A stretch of DNA of 64,000 bases from JABMNT01 sp048262255 (GTDB lineage: Bacteria > Pseudomonadota > Alphaproteobacteria > Rhodospirillales > Casp-alpha2). Positions 1 to 8,229 of the stretch are shown piece after piece. The stretch covers positions 558,001 to 622,000 of the forward strand of contig JBLXFH010000001.1 in the NCBI GenBank assembly GCA_048262255.1, in the 5' to 3' direction. Within the stretch, counting starts at the first letter, position 1. Each line of letters opens with the position of its first letter. Position numbers and translations under genes: made by a program. The notes under the pieces are model-generated. The model saw only the letters and a list, made by a program, of their open reading frames with translations. It made no database searches and had not been told where the DNA came from.

Positions 1-585
1 TTCTGGCCCTTGCTCAATTGCATGATGGAAATGATGATTGACCGCCCAAACCAGTTTTCCACATGCGTCAACCTTGGCAATCGGGCCATCGGCACTGCTG
101 AGAATAACCTCGCCCTTGTTGGTCAGAACCGGATGGTGCGCACGATGATCTTTCAGGTCATTCTGCCCGCCATGAATAGTCGTTGCCTCTAGAATGTCCG
201 CAACCGGGGGAACCCATTCGAAAATCCGTTTCTGCGTCTTGAGGTCAAAGAGATAGACGGTTCCATGGTCGATGTCTTTGTTCCATCCCGACACCAGAAT
301 GTACCCATTATCTTGAAAATTTTCGTCGTCAATTCTGAGATCGCTGAATTCTGTAAATTCAAATTTTTGCGGAGTGATTGTGCGCGAAGCATTGTGAAGG
401 AACCGGATAATAGGTGTTGGTGATTCCGCAACTTTTAATAAGAACGCACCAAAAGCACCACCACCCCCGCCATCTCTCGCCTGATGCTGCGCCGCCCAGC
501 CGAATAAGAAACCCGCTAACACCAGCACAAGGCAGACCAAGATGAGGAACCAGAGTTCGATTTTTTTGAATAGAATTTTTTCCAT
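1..585 (-). CDS. arylsulfotransferase-like membrane protein (C-terminus outside window)
   Basis: Reading leftward from ATG 585, 195 codons stay open to the window edge, so the C-terminal part is missing. Residues ~9-31 form one strongly hydrophobic segment (signal anchor), followed by a Gly-rich linker. The remainder looks like the start of an arylsulfotransferase-type (ASST) beta-propeller: a YLFDL strand, the THHP-like stretch IHGGQNDLKDHRAHHP, and a terminal run of histidines (VNHHFHHAIEQGPE) resembling the H-x-F-H-H motif of these proteins. ASST-like proteins of this layout are common near surface-glycan genes in alphaproteobacteria, where the real substrate is usually unknown. Family assignment is moderately sure; enzymatic activity is not. 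Confidence 0.6.
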   Translation of the reverse strand, partial: MEKILFKKIELWFLILVCLVLVLAGFLFGWAAQHQARDGGGGGAFGAFLLKVAESPTPIIRFLHNASRTITPQKFEFTEFSDLRIDDENFQDNGYILVSGWNKDIDHGTVYLFDLKTQKRIFEWVPPVADILEATTIHGGQNDLKDHRAHHPVLTNKGEVILSSADGPIAKVDACGKLVWAVNHHFHHAIEQGPE

Positions 586-685
586 GTGTTTATGCCAAAA
601 AACGTTGCTTTCCTCGTCGCCTTCAAAAAGTGAAACCATATATAGTCGACCGAACCAAATAATGGCAACTTTTAGGTGAAGACAA

Positions 686-829
686 TTACTGCATATTTGC
701 TGCGCACTCTTCGAGCACAGCCCGCGCATTGACCTCCCCCACCCTGCCCATGGCAGGAAGCTTGGGCGGCAAGGCCAATCCGCAGAGCAGATCAAGATCG
801 AAACCGTTTATCGGCGATAAATGAAAGAA
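686..829 (-). pseudogene. possible 3' gene remnant next to tRNA-Thr
   Basis: Just downstream of the tRNA 3' end, the minus strand has an open frame of 47 codons ending in TAA at 686-688, with coding-like composition (PPKLPAMGRVGEVNARAVLE) but no plausible start, since it runs back into the tRNA. It could be the tail of a gene cut off when something integrated or was deleted at the tRNA. I do not recognise the family, and chance is a real alternative. Confidence 0.22.
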
Positions 830-830
830 A

Positions 831-906
831 TGGTGCCGCTTGGGTGACTTGAACACCCGACCCCCGCATTACGAATGCGATGCTCTACCAGCTGAGCTAA
901 AGCGGC
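831..906 (-). tRNA. tRNA-Thr (anticodon CGU)
   Basis: The reverse complement folds as a standard 76-nt tRNA. It has a 7-bp acceptor (GCCGCTT/AAGCGGC), a D arm with AGCTGGTAGA, and an anticodon stem TCGCA/TGCGG enclosing loop TTCGTAA, giving anticodon CGT. The T arm is GGGTG-TTCAAGT-CACCC, the discriminator is A and CCA is encoded. Anticodon CGU reads ACG threonine codons. Confidence 0.95.
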
Positions 907-922
907 CCTGGAAGATGGGCGC

Positions 923-950
923 AAACTAGCATTACCGCCGAGTCTGTCAA
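923..950 (-). promoter_or_regulatory. promoter for tRNA-Thr
   Basis: On the minus strand a perfect TTGACA (-35, 945-950) is followed after 16 nt by TAGTTT (-10, 923-928), 16 nt upstream of the mature tRNA 5' end. A consensus -35 with a weaker -10 is common for stable-RNA promoters in alphaproteobacteria. Confidence 0.55.
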
Positions 951-1070
951 GACTCTGATCACAAAGGGAGGAAATGCGTAACTGAAAAAAATCGAAAATA
1001 AAATGAACCCATGCGCAAATCGGGAATTGCCAAAGGCCCGCGAGGAAGGCTAGTGTCGAGCGTAACAAAA

Positions 1071-1108
1071 ACGTCATAAATTTGTTATATTCGAGCAGCG
1101 GCTTTAAT
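1071..1108 (+). promoter_or_regulatory. candidate PhoB box and promoter of phnDCEE
   Basis: Positions 1071-1088 match the 18-nt Pho box consensus CTGTCATAWAWCTGTCAY at 14 of 18 positions, including an intact GTCATAAAT half and TTGTTAT as the second half. A possible -10, TTTAAT (1103-1108), follows 14 nt later. Position and gene content (a phosphonate/phosphate-type importer) fit control by phosphate limitation. The match was made by eye. Confidence 0.5.
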
Positions 1109-1130
1109 CGATGCCGCACAGCTCAGGGAC

Positions 1131-1160
1131 TTGGGTTTCAATCAGTTGGGTTTCAATCAG
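1131..1160 (+). repeat. perfect 15-bp tandem duplication in the phnD leader
   Basis: TTGGGTTTCAATCAG occurs twice head to tail (1131-1145 and 1146-1160), ending at the phnD ribosome binding site GGGAGA. It lies in the untranslated leader. Confidence 0.9.
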
Positions 1161-1170
1161 GGAGACAACA

Positions 1171-2157
1171 ATGCAATTCACCAAAAAAATAACACCTCAT
1201 CTCATGGCCGGGCTGGCCTTTGCCGGCTTTACATTTGCCGCTATGCCGGCGCAGGCGGAAGATTGTCCGCGTGGCACACTGGACGAGCGCTATTGCGACC
1301 GCGACGGCGATCTGGTCGCCGACACGCCGACCGATCCGGCTGACCTCAAAGATCCGAGCACCCTGATCTTTGCCTATACGCCCGTCGAAGACCCGGCCGT
1401 CTATAAGGAAGCCTGGTCCGATTTTATTACGCATCTGGAAAAGGAAACCGGAAAACGCGTTACATTCTTCCCGGTCCAGTCCAACGCCGCCGAAATTGAG
1501 GCCATGCGTTCAGGCCGCCTGCATATCGCCGGCTTCAACACCGGCTCGAACCCGCTCGCCGTCAACTGTGCCGGCTTCAATCCTTTTGTCATCATGGCGC
1601 GTCCCGACAATACGTTCGGTTATGAAATGGAAATCCTGACCTATCCGGGCAGCGGCATCGAAAAAGTGGAAGATATTAAAGGCAAGACTCTGGCCTTCAC
1701 GTCGCCCACATCCAACTCCGGATTCAAGGCCCCGTCGGCCTTGCTGAAATCCGAATTTAACATGATAAAAGACCGCGACTTCAAACCTGTGTTTTCGGGC
1801 AAACATGACAATTCGATTTTGGGTGTTGCCAACAAAGACTATCCGGCCGCTTCCATCGCCAACTCCGTCAAGATGCGGATGATTTCGCGCGATGTCATCA
1901 AGGCCGACCAGGTCAAGGTGATCTACAAGTCGCAAACCTTCCCGACGACCGGATTTGGCGTTGCCCATAACCTGAAGCCGGAACTAAAGGCCCAGATCAA
2001 AAACGCCTTTTTGAACTTCAAATGGGAAGGCACCAGCCTGGAACGCGAGTTTTCCAAATCCAAGGAAGGCAAGTTTCTGGAAATGACCTACAAGAAGTTC
2101 TGGGATGTGATCCGCAAAATCGATGCGGCCAACGACGTCTCCTACGCCTGTAAGTAA
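1171..2157 (+). CDS. phnD: phosphonate/phosphate-type ABC transporter substrate-binding protein
   Basis: A 328-residue periplasmic binding protein that would deliver a phosphonate, phosphite or related P-compound to the PhnCE importer. The start is ATG 1171, chosen over an in-frame upstream ATG at 1111 because GGGAGA lies 6 nt before it and a clean signal peptide follows (basic MQFTKK, hydrophobic core, cleavage after MPAQA). The mature N-terminus has two Cys and an acidic DRDGDLVADTPTDP stretch resembling a calcium-binding loop. Then comes the PhnD-type fold (FAYTPVEDP, LAFTSPTSNSG, GFGVAHNL). It is the first gene of phnDCEE, and a hairpin follows it. The ligand cannot be read from sequence; no C-P lyase genes are in the window, so phosphate ester or phosphite uptake is also possible. 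Confidence 0.9.
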   Translation: MQFTKKITPHLMAGLAFAGFTFAAMPAQAEDCPRGTLDERYCDRDGDLVADTPTDPADLKDPSTLIFAYTPVEDPAVYKEAWSDFITHLEKETGKRVTFFPVQSNAAEIEAMRSGRLHIAGFNTGSNPLAVNCAGFNPFVIMARPDNTFGYEMEILTYPGSGIEKVEDIKGKTLAFTSPTSNSGFKAPSALLKSEFNMIKDRDFKPVFSGKHDNSILGVANKDYPAASIANSVKMRMISRDVIKADQVKVIYKSQTFPTTGFGVAHNLKPELKAQIKNAFLNFKWEGTSLEREFSKSKEGKFLEMTYKKFWDVIRKIDAANDVSYACK

Positions 2158-2166
2158 ACCCTGCCA

Positions 2167-2199
2167 GCGGCGCTCCTTTTTTGGGGCGCCGCATTTTTT
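2167..2199 (+). terminator. intra-operon rho-independent terminator/attenuator after phnD
   Basis: A 10-bp GC-rich stem (GCGGCGCTCC paired with GGGGCGCCGC, one G-T pair) with a TTTTTT loop is followed by ATTTTTT. It sits between phnD and phnC and would cut most transcripts after the binding protein, giving more PhnD than transporter. Confidence 0.85.
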
Positions 2200-2221
2200 C
2201 AATTACCAATAAGAGTTCTGC

Positions 2222-3013
2222 ATGCTTCAACTTGAACAACTGACGAAGCGCTATCCGACGGGCGACCTTGCCCTCAATCAAGTCAATCTCGAAATCCCCA
2301 AGGGTCAGGTGATCGCCCTGATCGGCCCCTCCGGTGCGGGCAAAAGCACGCTGATCCGCTCCATCAACCGCCTCGTTGAGCCGACATCGGGCCGCGCCGT
2401 GCTGGATGGTCTGGATTTGACAGCGCTCAGTTCCGGCGCGTTGCGCAAGGCGCGCCGCCGCATGGGCATGATTTTTCAGGAATACGCCCTGGTTGAACGC
2501 CTGAGCGTCATGGAAAACGTGCTCTCCGGACAACTCGGATACGTCGGTTTCTGGCGCAGCTTTCTGCGCAAATTTCCACAACCGGCCATCGATGAGGCCT
2601 TTCGTCTGCTGGAGAGGGTCGGTCTTGACCATATGGCCGACAAACGCGCTGATGAACTCTCCGGCGGCCAACGCCAGCGCGTCGGCATTGCCCGCGCCCT
2701 TATTCAGGACCCGCAACTGCTTTTAGTCGATGAACCGACCGCTTCGCTTGATCCGAAAACATCCCGCCAGATCATGCGTCTGATTTGCGAACTCTGCGCT
2801 GAGCGCGGTCTGTCCGCCATCATCAATATTCACGATGTGGCTCTGGCGAAGATGTTCGTGCCCCGGATCATCGGCCTGAAGCTGGGCGAGGTGGTGTTTG
2901 ACGGCACGCCCGATGAACTGACGCCGGATGTCCTTACCGAAATCTATGGCGAAGAGGACTGGGAAGCGACGATTGACAAGGTGGACGACGACGAGGAAGA
3001 AGAGACCTCATGA
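2222..3013 (+). CDS. phnC: phosphonate-type ABC transporter ATP-binding protein
   Basis: A 263-residue cytoplasmic ATPase that powers the importer. Walker A GPSGAGKST is at 35-43, the Q-loop at ~86, signature LSGGQRQRV at 146-154, Walker B LLLVDE at 166-171 and the H-loop His at 204. Length and motif spacing are those of PhnC. The C-terminus carries a very acidic tail (DKVDDDEEEE). It starts 64 nt after phnD, beyond the hairpin, with a weak ribosome site. Its stop overlaps the phnE ATG by 4 nt, so translation of the next gene is probably coupled. Confidence 0.93.
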   Translation: MLQLEQLTKRYPTGDLALNQVNLEIPKGQVIALIGPSGAGKSTLIRSINRLVEPTSGRAVLDGLDLTALSSGALRKARRRMGMIFQEYALVERLSVMENVLSGQLGYVGFWRSFLRKFPQPAIDEAFRLLERVGLDHMADKRADELSGGQRQRVGIARALIQDPQLLLVDEPTASLDPKTSRQIMRLICELCAERGLSAIINIHDVALAKMFVPRIIGLKLGEVVFDGTPDELTPDVLTEIYGEEDWEATIDKVDDDEEEETS

Positions 3014-3819
3014 GCTCCGCGACTACCGCTCCCCAACGCCACTGGACCCGACCGCCCAGCATCGCCAATCCCGTCCTGCGCTGGACACTGATAATTGGCG
3101 CCGTCATTTATCTGATCGCCGCATTTGCGACCATCGATGTCAACTGGACCCGGGTTTACGAAGGTCTGGAGCGCGGCAAGAAGTTCATACTGGCCTTTTC
3201 AAACCCCAATTTTGTTGACCGCTGGGATGACATCTATTTCGGTATGCTGGAAAGCATCGGCATGGCCATTTCGTCCACCGTCGCTGGGGTTTTTATTTCC
3301 ATCCCCATCGGTCTCGGCGCGGCCCGCAACATTGCGCCGCTGCCGGTCTATCTGATTTGCCGCAGCATCATCGCCCTGTCGCGCGCCCTGCATGAAATCA
3401 TTGTCGCCATTCTGCTGGTCGCCATCTTTGGTTTCGGCCCGCTGGCCGGGTTCATCACCCTGTCGTTCGCGACCATCGGCTTTTTATCGAAACTGCTGGC
3501 CGAAGACATTGAGGATACCGACAAATCCCAGGCCGAAGCGATCAAGGCGACCGGCTCAAGTTGGCTGCAATGGATCAATTATGGCATTCAGCCGCAGGTC
3601 ATGCCGCGCCTGATCGGCCTGTCCATTTATCGCCTCGATATCAATTTTCGCGAATCGGCGATTCTCGGACTGGTCGGGGCCGGCGGCATCGGTGCCACCC
3701 TGAACACGGCCTTCGATCGCTACGAGTTTGATACGGCGGCCGCCATCATCATCACCATCATCGTCATCGTTATGGCGCTCGAATACAGCTCCGGCCTGAT
3801 CCGGGCGAGGTTGCAATAA
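3010..3819 (+). CDS. phnE: phosphonate-type ABC transporter permease, first subunit
   Basis: A 269-residue inner-membrane permease with about six hydrophobic segments. It has the cytoplasmic EAA-type loop (EAIKATGSSWLQWINYGI) followed by PQVMPRLIG, and the C-terminal RESAILGLVGAGGIGATL block typical of PhnE. It overlaps phnC (ATGA) and the second permease (TAATG), forming a tightly coupled phnC-phnE1-phnE2 unit. The two permeases are homologous and probably form a heterodimer. Confidence 0.92.
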   Translation: MSSATTAPQRHWTRPPSIANPVLRWTLIIGAVIYLIAAFATIDVNWTRVYEGLERGKKFILAFSNPNFVDRWDDIYFGMLESIGMAISSTVAGVFISIPIGLGAARNIAPLPVYLICRSIIALSRALHEIIVAILLVAIFGFGPLAGFITLSFATIGFLSKLLAEDIEDTDKSQAEAIKATGSSWLQWINYGIQPQVMPRLIGLSIYRLDINFRESAILGLVGAGGIGATLNTAFDRYEFDTAAAIIITIIVIVMALEYSSGLIRARLQ

Positions 3820-4637
3820 TGGCCATCAAACAGACCCCCGACGGCACCAAAATCTGGGCCCGCCGCGACACCCGCACGCAACTGCTCAACTGGGCCGGAT
3901 GGTTCCTGGGCACGGCCGTATTCGTCTTTTTCTGGCAGGAAATTTCTGGACAGACCAACTGGGACTTTTTCTGGGATGCACCGGAAATCGCCGCCGATAT
4001 CGGCGGGCGCTCCGTACCCCCGAAATGGTCCTATATCCACACCCTATGGAAACCCCTATGGGATACCCTGAACATCGCCACCCTGGGCACCGCGCTGGCG
4101 CTGGTGATGGCCATCCCCATCGCCTTTCTGGCAGCTCGCAACACGACGCCCAGCACCCTGATCCTGCGTCCGCTGGCCTTGTTGATCATCGTCTCCTCGC
4201 GCTCCATCAATTCGCTGATCTGGGCCCTGCTGCTGGTCGCCATCATTGGTCCCGGTGTGTTTGCCGGTCTGGTCGCCATTTCGCTGCGCTCCATCGGCTT
4301 TTGCGCGAAACTGCTCTATGAAGCGATTGAGGAAATCGACGAGAAACAGGTTGAAGCCATCACCGCCACCGGGGCCAGCCGCTGGCAGGTTATGGCCTAT
4401 GGCATCATGCCGCAGATCATGCCGGCGTTAGCCGGCATCACGGTGTTTCGCTGGGACATCAATATCCGCGAATCAACGGTCCTCGGGCTGGTTGGCGCTG
4501 GCGGCATCGGCCTACAAATGCAGGGTTCGATGAATATCCTGGCCTGGCCACAGGTGTCGTTGATTCTGCTGGTGATCCTGGTTGCCGTACTGGCCAGCGA
4601 ATGGATTTCTGCCAAGGTCCGCGGCGCGATTATCTAA
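3819..4637 (+). CDS. phnE: phosphonate-type ABC transporter permease, second subunit
   Basis: A 272-residue permease paralogous to its upstream neighbour, with the same loop (VEAITATGASRWQVMAYGI) and the same RESTVLGLVGAGGIGLQM end. Its start shares one base with the preceding stop. It ends 8 nt inside the 3' end of the convergent lyase gene, and no terminator hairpin is visible in the overlap. Confidence 0.92.
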   Translation: MAIKQTPDGTKIWARRDTRTQLLNWAGWFLGTAVFVFFWQEISGQTNWDFFWDAPEIAADIGGRSVPPKWSYIHTLWKPLWDTLNIATLGTALALVMAIPIAFLAARNTTPSTLILRPLALLIIVSSRSINSLIWALLLVAIIGPGVFAGLVAISLRSIGFCAKLLYEAIEEIDEKQVEAITATGASRWQVMAYGIMPQIMPALAGITVFRWDINIRESTVLGLVGAGGIGLQMQGSMNILAWPQVSLILLVILVAVLASEWISAKVRGAII

Positions 4638-5559
4638 ACCCCTTGGGCAGTCCGGCTTCGGCGACAAAACCGTAAAGCGCATCGTCCGGCAAGGCGTGGC
4701 GGACAATCTCGCGACACGCCATCAACGCTTCGATATCGATGCCCGTCCGCAGCCCTTGCGCTTCCAGCATATAAACCAGATCTTCGGTGACGATATTGCC
4801 GCTGGCGCCGGGCGCGAACGGGCAACCGCCCAACCCGCCCAGGGAACTGTCGAGCACGGTTGCGCCCGCTTCCACCGCGGCAAAGGCATTGGCCAGCCCC
4901 AGACCCAGCGTGTTGTGCAGATGCACGCCGTTGGATGCATCACCCACTTCCGCCTTCAACAATTTAAACAGGCGCTGGACCTGCGCCGGGTTGGCGTAAC
5001 CGCAGGTATCGGATAACCCGACCTCATCACAACCCGCCTCAATGCAGGCGACGGCCGTCTCAATCACGTCTTTCTCCGGCACCACCCCTTCAATGGTGCA
5101 GCCAAAGGCCGTCGCCAGACCGGCCTCGATATGCGGGCGATATCCTTCCGGCAGCTGGTCACGCGTCGCGCAAACCCGGCGCACCTCGTCAATCATTTCA
5201 GCCCGGGATTTCCGCACATTGGCGCGGCTGTGGCTGTCGCTGATCGAGACCGGCAGGGTAACCTTGTGGGCACGCGCCCGAAAAGCATTTTCGGCACCAC
5301 GCAAATTGGGCGCCAGCACCGCCACTTCCAGACCCTCCTCATTAAGCGCATGGGCGACCACCTCGACCGCATCTTCCATGCCGGGAACCAGCTTCGGCGG
5401 CACGAAGGAACAGACCTCAATTTCGCGCAATCCGGCTTTCACGGCCTCGGATATCCAGGCTTTTTTAGCCGCCGTCGGCATCACACCCTGAGCGTTCTGC
5501 AGCCCGTCGCGCAGCCCCACTTCGCTCACAATGATATCAATCTCACCCGCTTCAGACAT
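4630..5559 (-). CDS. hydroxymethylglutaryl-CoA lyase family protein
   Basis: A 309-residue TIM-barrel lyase of the HMGL-like family. HMG-CoA lyase splits HMG-CoA to acetoacetate and acetyl-CoA. It has the N-terminal VGLRDGLQ motif, metal-binding His213 and His215 in HLHNTLG, and the active-site loop GGLGGCPFAPGASGN with Cys246. ATG 5559 is preferred over ATG 5565 because AAGGA then has proper spacing. The start faces the CoA-transferase gene with only ~50 bp between them, so the pair probably shares a divergent promoter and a pathway (leucine, 3-methylglutarate or itaconate-type C5 acids). Citramalyl-CoA-type activity is a credible alternative. Confidence 0.85.
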   Translation of the reverse strand: MSEAGEIDIIVSEVGLRDGLQNAQGVMPTAAKKAWISEAVKAGLREIEVCSFVPPKLVPGMEDAVEVVAHALNEEGLEVAVLAPNLRGAENAFRARAHKVTLPVSISDSHSRANVRKSRAEMIDEVRRVCATRDQLPEGYRPHIEAGLATAFGCTIEGVVPEKDVIETAVACIEAGCDEVGLSDTCGYANPAQVQRLFKLLKAEVGDASNGVHLHNTLGLGLANAFAAVEAGATVLDSSLGGLGGCPFAPGASGNIVTEDLVYMLEAQGLRTGIDIEALMACREIVRHALPDDALYGFVAEAGLPKGFR

Positions 5560-5609
5560 TTTCATTTCCTTCTTTGACGCTCCCTGTTGCTCCCTATAGT
5601 CTGCTGATC

Positions 5610-6821
5610 ATGAGTGAATTACAAGAAACAGAAACAGCCCTTCTGCCCTTATCGGGTCTCCGCGTTGTCGAGTTTTGTCACATGGTCATGGGACCGACCT
5701 GTGGCATGATTCTGGGCGACCTGGGTGCCGAAGTGATCAAGGTCGAGCCCCTGAAGGGCGACACGACGCGCAACCTGAAGCGCCAGGGGGCGGGATTTTT
5801 CGCCACCTATAACCGCAACAAAAAAAGCATCTCCCTGGATCTGGCGTCCGACGCCGGAAAAACCATCGCTCACAAACTGGTCGCCACCGCCGATGTGCTG
5901 ATCGAGAATTTACGGCCCGGCGGCATGGCCCATATGGGTTTCGGTTATGACCAGTTGAAGGAAATTCATCCGCGCCTGATCTATTGTTCGCTGAAGGGTT
6001 TTCTGCCGGGTCCCTATGAACATCGCAAGGCACTGGATGAAGTGGTGCAGATGATGGGCGGGCTGGCTTACATGACCGGGCCAACCGGGCGGCCGCTCCG
6101 CGCCGGGGCCAGCGTCATCGACATCATGGGCGGCATGTATGGCGTTATCGGCATTCAGGCGGCGCTCCGCGAGCGCGAACGCACCGGGCTTGGTCAGGAA
6201 GTTTCCGCCGCCCTGTTCGAAACCACGGTGCATGCCGTCGCCCAGCATATGGCGCAGTTCGCGGTCACCGGCGAGCCGCCGCTACCCATGCCCGACGGCT
6301 TTCGTGCCTGGTCCGTCTACGATATTTTTGAGACGGCTGACGGTGAACAGGTATTTATCGGTGTGGTCAGCGACACCCAGTGGCAGATTTTCTGCGAGGC
6401 CTTCGACACACCGCATCTGATGAGCAACCCCGCCTACAAAACCAATGCCGAACGCTATCACCTGCGCTCCGAATTCATGCCAGAGTTAAAAAAACTGTTT
6501 GGGACCTACAGCAAAACCGACCTGATGGATAAATGTGAGCGCATCGGCCTACCCTTCGCGCCGATCACCAAACCGCACGACCTCTATGACGACCCGCACC
6601 TGAAGGCGTCCGGCGCCCTGCTTGATTTAAATGTGCCCAGTGGCGGGCCGGTCGGCATTCCGGGTCTGCCTTTGCAGATGGCCGGGCGCAAATCGACCGT
6701 TCGTTATGACCTGCCCGCCGCCGGTGAACACGGCCCCGAACTGGCCCGTGAACTGGGCCTCAACGACAGCGAAATCAAACAGATGATTGCAGAAGGAATT
6801 TTACGAGTGGATGGACGTTAG
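5610..6821 (+). CDS. class III CoA-transferase (CaiB/BaiF family)
   Basis: A 403-residue family III CoA-transferase, moving CoA between acyl-CoA and a free carboxylate through an aspartyl intermediate. The N-terminal block RVVEF...GPTCGMILGDLGAEVIKVE and the LIENLRPG motif are typical. The likely catalytic residue is Asp143 in KALDEVVQMMGG. Two starts are possible: TTG 5574 or ATG 5610; ATG 5610 fits the conserved beginning. It is divergent from an HMG-CoA-lyase-like gene, so a dicarboxylate acceptor such as 3-hydroxy-3-methylglutarate or itaconate, with succinyl-CoA as donor, is a reasonable guess. The substrate is not determined by sequence. Confidence 0.83.
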   Translation: MSELQETETALLPLSGLRVVEFCHMVMGPTCGMILGDLGAEVIKVEPLKGDTTRNLKRQGAGFFATYNRNKKSISLDLASDAGKTIAHKLVATADVLIENLRPGGMAHMGFGYDQLKEIHPRLIYCSLKGFLPGPYEHRKALDEVVQMMGGLAYMTGPTGRPLRAGASVIDIMGGMYGVIGIQAALRERERTGLGQEVSAALFETTVHAVAQHMAQFAVTGEPPLPMPDGFRAWSVYDIFETADGEQVFIGVVSDTQWQIFCEAFDTPHLMSNPAYKTNAERYHLRSEFMPELKKLFGTYSKTDLMDKCERIGLPFAPITKPHDLYDDPHLKASGALLDLNVPSGGPVGIPGLPLQMAGRKSTVRYDLPAAGEHGPELARELGLNDSEIKQMIAEGILRVDGR

Positions 6822-6832
6822 GCGACCCCCGC

Positions 6833-8218
6833 TCAGCTGATCGCCTTGACCTCTGTGCTTTGCCCATCAACAACAGCTGGTAAATTGGAATCGTCCGGGC
6901 GCTGATCGCTCAGGCCCGCCACATGCAGCGGACGCCGCCAGGTGAAGGTGTTGAAACCGCCGCAATGGCCGCAGCTGACAACCCACTCGGCGATGGTATT
7001 GCCGCAATCGCCGCAGACCCAGGCGGCCTCGCTGTCGGCAACGGAGGCGCGGGTCAGCCAGACATGGGCCTTCGCCAGATCGCCATGCTCCTCTTCCTCG
7101 AGCTGCGCCCACAATCGGTAGACGCGGGCGTCCGTTGCGTCGGGCCCGGCGTCGCCAATCTCGCCCAGTCGATTGCGGGCTTCTCCCCACAGCTGGGCCG
7201 CAAGATCGGCACGAATGCGCGCAATCCGGCTTTCGATGTGATCAGGGCTGGCTTTACACAGGCGCTCGGTGGCGCGCACCCGCTCAAGCCCGTCGTTGGC
7301 TTCCGAAGCGTCCCAGAAAACAGGTAACAGGCTTGGGTGCGGAGCCAGGCTCCAGGTTTTCTGAACAATTGCCGCGGCCTTGCGAAAGCGGCCTTTTTTA
7401 ACCAGAAGCGCTGCGTATTTGGCGACAGCGGGAACAAAGGACGGGTCGTTGTCGACGGCCTTTTTGAAATGCCCAAGGGCCGCTTCTGGATCATTGGCCA
7501 GCTCCGCCTCAAGCCCCAACTGATAATTGAGGGCGGCATGGCGATGGCTGCTTTCGGTCTTGTCGATGGTGTGGTGACGGGTCAGATCATCGGCGGTAAC
7601 CCGGGCGTCCAGCCACAACCCCTCCTGCACCTGCAAATCAAACAGATGATTGGCGACCCAGTCGCTTTTTGGCCGCAACCGATAGGCGCGCCGGGCCAGA
7701 GACAGAGCCTCTGGCGCATCCCCGGCCTTTACAGCCTGGGTGAGCAGCCCGCGAATCCCCAGAAACTCGGTTTCCGGGTTTTCCGTCATAGCCGTAAAAA
7801 AGGACTCGGCGGCTTTTTCATCGCCGTTCAGTTGCGCGGCCTGTGCCGACAACAGCATGGTCAGCGGTGGCTCATTCAGCAAGACCTCGGCCCGTTTGAC
7901 GCTGCGCCGGGCTTCCTCCGCGTCGCCCGCCGCCACAGCCACCATACCCTTGGTCAGGGCCTTGTAGCCCTGCTGTTTGCGGCGTTGATGCCAGGCTTCG
8001 GAGACTTGCGCCGGGGCACGCCTCAAAAACAGCCAGATGCGGTAACTGAACGCGGTTGCGACGGCGACCGCAGCGACACACCCGATCAGGACGGCTACCG
8101 ATGTTTCAATACGATAGCCCTGCCAGTCAAGGACTAGGCTGCCGGGCTGTTCCGCCAGCCAGACCAAGGCAAAGACGCAAAGCGCAACAAGAAACAGAAA
8201 CCAGAGGGCTCTCAGCAT
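6833..8218 (-). CDS. hemY: HemY-like membrane TPR protein with C-terminal zinc ribbon
   Basis: A 461-residue inner-membrane protein, N-terminal HemY type. It has two hydrophobic helices at ~1-20 and ~42-62, the WLAEQPG...LDWQGYRIE sequence between them, then TPR-like helical repeats across ~75-390. The C-terminus holds a four-Cys zinc-ribbon-like module (Cys402, 405, 416, 419; CGDC and CGHC). The family is linked to late haem or tetrapyrrole metabolism by gene neighbourhood, with uncertain biochemical role. It lies 11 bp after the mitofilin gene and downstream of hemC-hemD, as in many alphaproteobacteria. Confidence 0.85.
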   Translation of the reverse strand: MLRALWFLFLVALCVFALVWLAEQPGSLVLDWQGYRIETSVAVLIGCVAAVAVATAFSYRIWLFLRRAPAQVSEAWHQRRKQQGYKALTKGMVAVAAGDAEEARRSVKRAEVLLNEPPLTMLLSAQAAQLNGDEKAAESFFTAMTENPETEFLGIRGLLTQAVKAGDAPEALSLARRAYRLRPKSDWVANHLFDLQVQEGLWLDARVTADDLTRHHTIDKTESSHRHAALNYQLGLEAELANDPEAALGHFKKAVDNDPSFVPAVAKYAALLVKKGRFRKAAAIVQKTWSLAPHPSLLPVFWDASEANDGLERVRATERLCKASPDHIESRIARIRADLAAQLWGEARNRLGEIGDAGPDATDARVYRLWAQLEEEEHGDLAKAHVWLTRASVADSEAAWVCGDCGNTIAEWVVSCGHCGGFNTFTWRRPLHVAGLSDQRPDDSNLPAVVDGQSTEVKAIS

Positions 8219-8229
8219 GCGGGTGCGTC

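Noticed and set aside
808..1119. 103-codon minus-strand frame across the tRNA
   Set aside because: It runs through the tRNA-Thr gene and has no family features; shadow frame.
3741..3770. CATCATCATCACC-type short repeats
   Set aside because: Coding sequence for an Ile/Val-rich membrane helix of PhnE, not a repeat element.
5131..5577. Plus-strand 148-codon frame
   Set aside because: Antisense to the HMG-CoA-lyase-like gene, which has clear catalytic motifs.
7337..8137. Plus-strand 266-codon frame
   Set aside because: Antisense to the HemY-like gene; composition typical of the mirror of a GC-rich coding sequence.
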